Shown here: positions 4,797 to 5,365 of the stretch, piece after piece | How positions within the stretch are numbered: position 1 is the stretch's first letter | Layout: each line of letters begins with the position of its first letter | Translations under genes and position numbers: made by a program | Assembly: GCA_040757115.1 (NCBI GenBank) | Contig: JBFLYA010000254.1 | Span: 1 to 5,365 of the forward strand | DNA: 5,365 nucleotides | Source of the DNA: a bacterium | GTDB lineage: Bacteria; UBA9089; CG2-30-40-21; SBAY01 | Direction: 5' to 3' | Notes under the pieces: model-generated | The model's input: only the letters and a program-made list of their open reading frames with translations | Database searches by the model: none | Told to the model about the DNA's origin: nothing

Positions 4797-4836
4797 CATC
4801 TTCGTGTCCTTCGTGCTCTTCGTGGTGAATAGTTAC
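4625..4836 (+). mobile_element. 212-bp GxxExxY-type mini-element with 19-bp terminal inverted repeats
   Basis: Both ends carry a perfect inverted repeat GTAACTATTCACCACGAAG (4625-4643, and reversed at 4818-4836). Further in, both ends continue with related 9-mer units of CACGAAGGA/CACGAAGAG type. Between them lies a broken GxxExxY gene. The element occupies almost the whole atpB-atpE gap: it begins 2 nt after the atpB stop codon and ends 9 nt before the atpE Shine-Dalgarno. The left 60 nt match 62-121 of this window at 58 of 60 positions. Flanking A-rich bases (TTAAAA, ATAAAA) could be a degraded target duplication, but this is weak. Confidence 0.75.
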
Positions 4837-4845
4837 ATAAAAAGA

Positions 4846-4853
4846 AAGGGGGA
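4846..4853 (+). promoter_or_regulatory. Shine-Dalgarno of atpE
   Basis: AAGGGGGA ends 9 nt before the ATG at 4863. It lies just outside the inserted element, so atpE kept its own ribosome binding site despite the insertion. Confidence 0.75.
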
Positions 4854-4859
4854 TGTTAA

Positions 4860-5132
<273 letters not shown>

Positions 5133-5141
5133 TGAATGGTG

Positions 5142-5190
5142 ATTGGTAAATGGTAACTGGTAATTAGTTACCAGTTACCATTTAACCAAT
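5142..5190 (+). repeat. Long hairpin repeat after atpE
   Basis: The left arm 5142-5163 (ATTGGTAAATGGTAACTGG plus TAA) pairs with 5168-5190 around a TTAG loop. Seventeen consecutive pairs next to the loop are followed by one bulged base and further pairing. There is no T-run after the stem, so it is not a standard intrinsic terminator. The words ATTGGTAAAT and ATGGTGATTGG repeat imperfectly from 5121 on, starting inside the atpE coding end. In a transcript it could stabilise the atpBE mRNA 3' end or weaken read-through. Confidence 0.8.
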
Positions 5191-5247
5191 TATCATAGGG
5201 TTCTGCAAAATAGGATTTGGGGAATTAGAGATAAAAATTCAAATATC

Positions 5248-5271
5248 AAAATGCAAAATTACAAATCAAAT
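5248..5271. repeat. Second copy of the AT-rich dispersed repeat core
   Basis: Bases 5248-5271 match 1275-1298 at 22 of 24 positions. The copy contains the probable start codon (5251) of the four-helix-bundle ORF, so the repeat either supplied that gene start or derives from genes of this kind. Confidence 0.6.
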
Positions 5272-5365
5272 TTCAAAAAGGATTTCAAGAAAAGACTGTA
5301 TAACTTTACTCTGCGACTTATAGAATTCATCGATAAGTTACCAAAGGATAGTGTTTCTCAAAGAA
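5251..5365 (+). CDS. Four-helix-bundle protein (23S rRNA IVS / S23 family), N-terminal part
   Basis: From the ATG at 5251 the frame is open to the window edge. It encodes MQNYKSNFKKDFKKRLYNFT and then LRLIEFIDKLPKDSVSQR, 38 residues. The pattern DFKKR.YNF.LRLIEFIDKLPKDSVSQR is characteristic of the small (about 120 residues) four-helix-bundle proteins first found in intervening sequences of 23S rRNA genes, and related to the Avd accessory protein of diversity-generating retroelements. Their function is not settled; the bundles are basic and may bind nucleic acid. Here the gene stands in an ATP synthase operon, with no rRNA sequence nearby. No good Shine-Dalgarno precedes the ATG. The remainder, including the usual LLRSGTS motif, lies outside the window, so integrity cannot be checked. 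Confidence 0.8.
   Translation, partial: MQNYKSNFKKDFKKRLYNFTLRLIEFIDKLPKDSVSQR

Overview
The window is AT-rich bacterial chromosomal DNA. It holds housekeeping genes whose spacers are crowded with small repeats and remnants of mobile genes. GxxExxY-family fragments, a 23S-IVS-type four-helix-bundle ORF, palindromic mini-elements and scattered AT-rich repeats are typical of uncultivated or environmental bacterial lineages. The sequence does not fix a phylum. No rRNA, tRNA, CRISPR array or complete transposase gene is visible.

Layout. Positions 1-121 (minus) hold the first part of a GxxExxY gene running off the window edge. Positions 129-440 are the first copy of a 312-bp repeat, and 461-517 is a REP-like hairpin. 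Positions 621-1128 (minus) carry a type II toxin-antitoxin pair, antitoxin first, with genes overlapping by 11 nt. Positions 1143-1769 contain no gene: an AT-rich repeat is followed by a nearly palindromic 225-bp mini-element (1380-1604). That element continues into the second copy of the 312-bp repeat, which ends 8 nt from the pyruvate kinase stop codon. Pyruvate kinase (pyk) occupies 1770-3191 (minus).

The start of an F-type ATP synthase operon follows on the plus strand, divergent from pyk: an AtpZ-like small protein, AtpI, AtpB (subunit a) and AtpE (subunit c). The operon has taken in foreign material at two points. A 212-bp GxxExxY remnant with perfect 19-bp terminal inverted repeats sits between atpB and atpE. 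A long hairpin repeat and the start of a four-helix-bundle ORF lie directly after atpE, where atpF would normally be expected.

Two points stand out. The pyk-atp divergent region holds two consensus-like sigma-70 promoters, each with a 17-bp spacer, and each has its -10 box exactly 7 nt before the start codon of its first gene. Both transcripts are therefore predicted to be leaderless. The pyruvate kinase also carries the Leu/Lys/Ile signature of K+-independent enzymes. The strongest candidate for something little described is the set of small inverted-repeat elements, with ends of the GTAAC..TTCA type, that invade the spacers, including one inside the ATP synthase operon.
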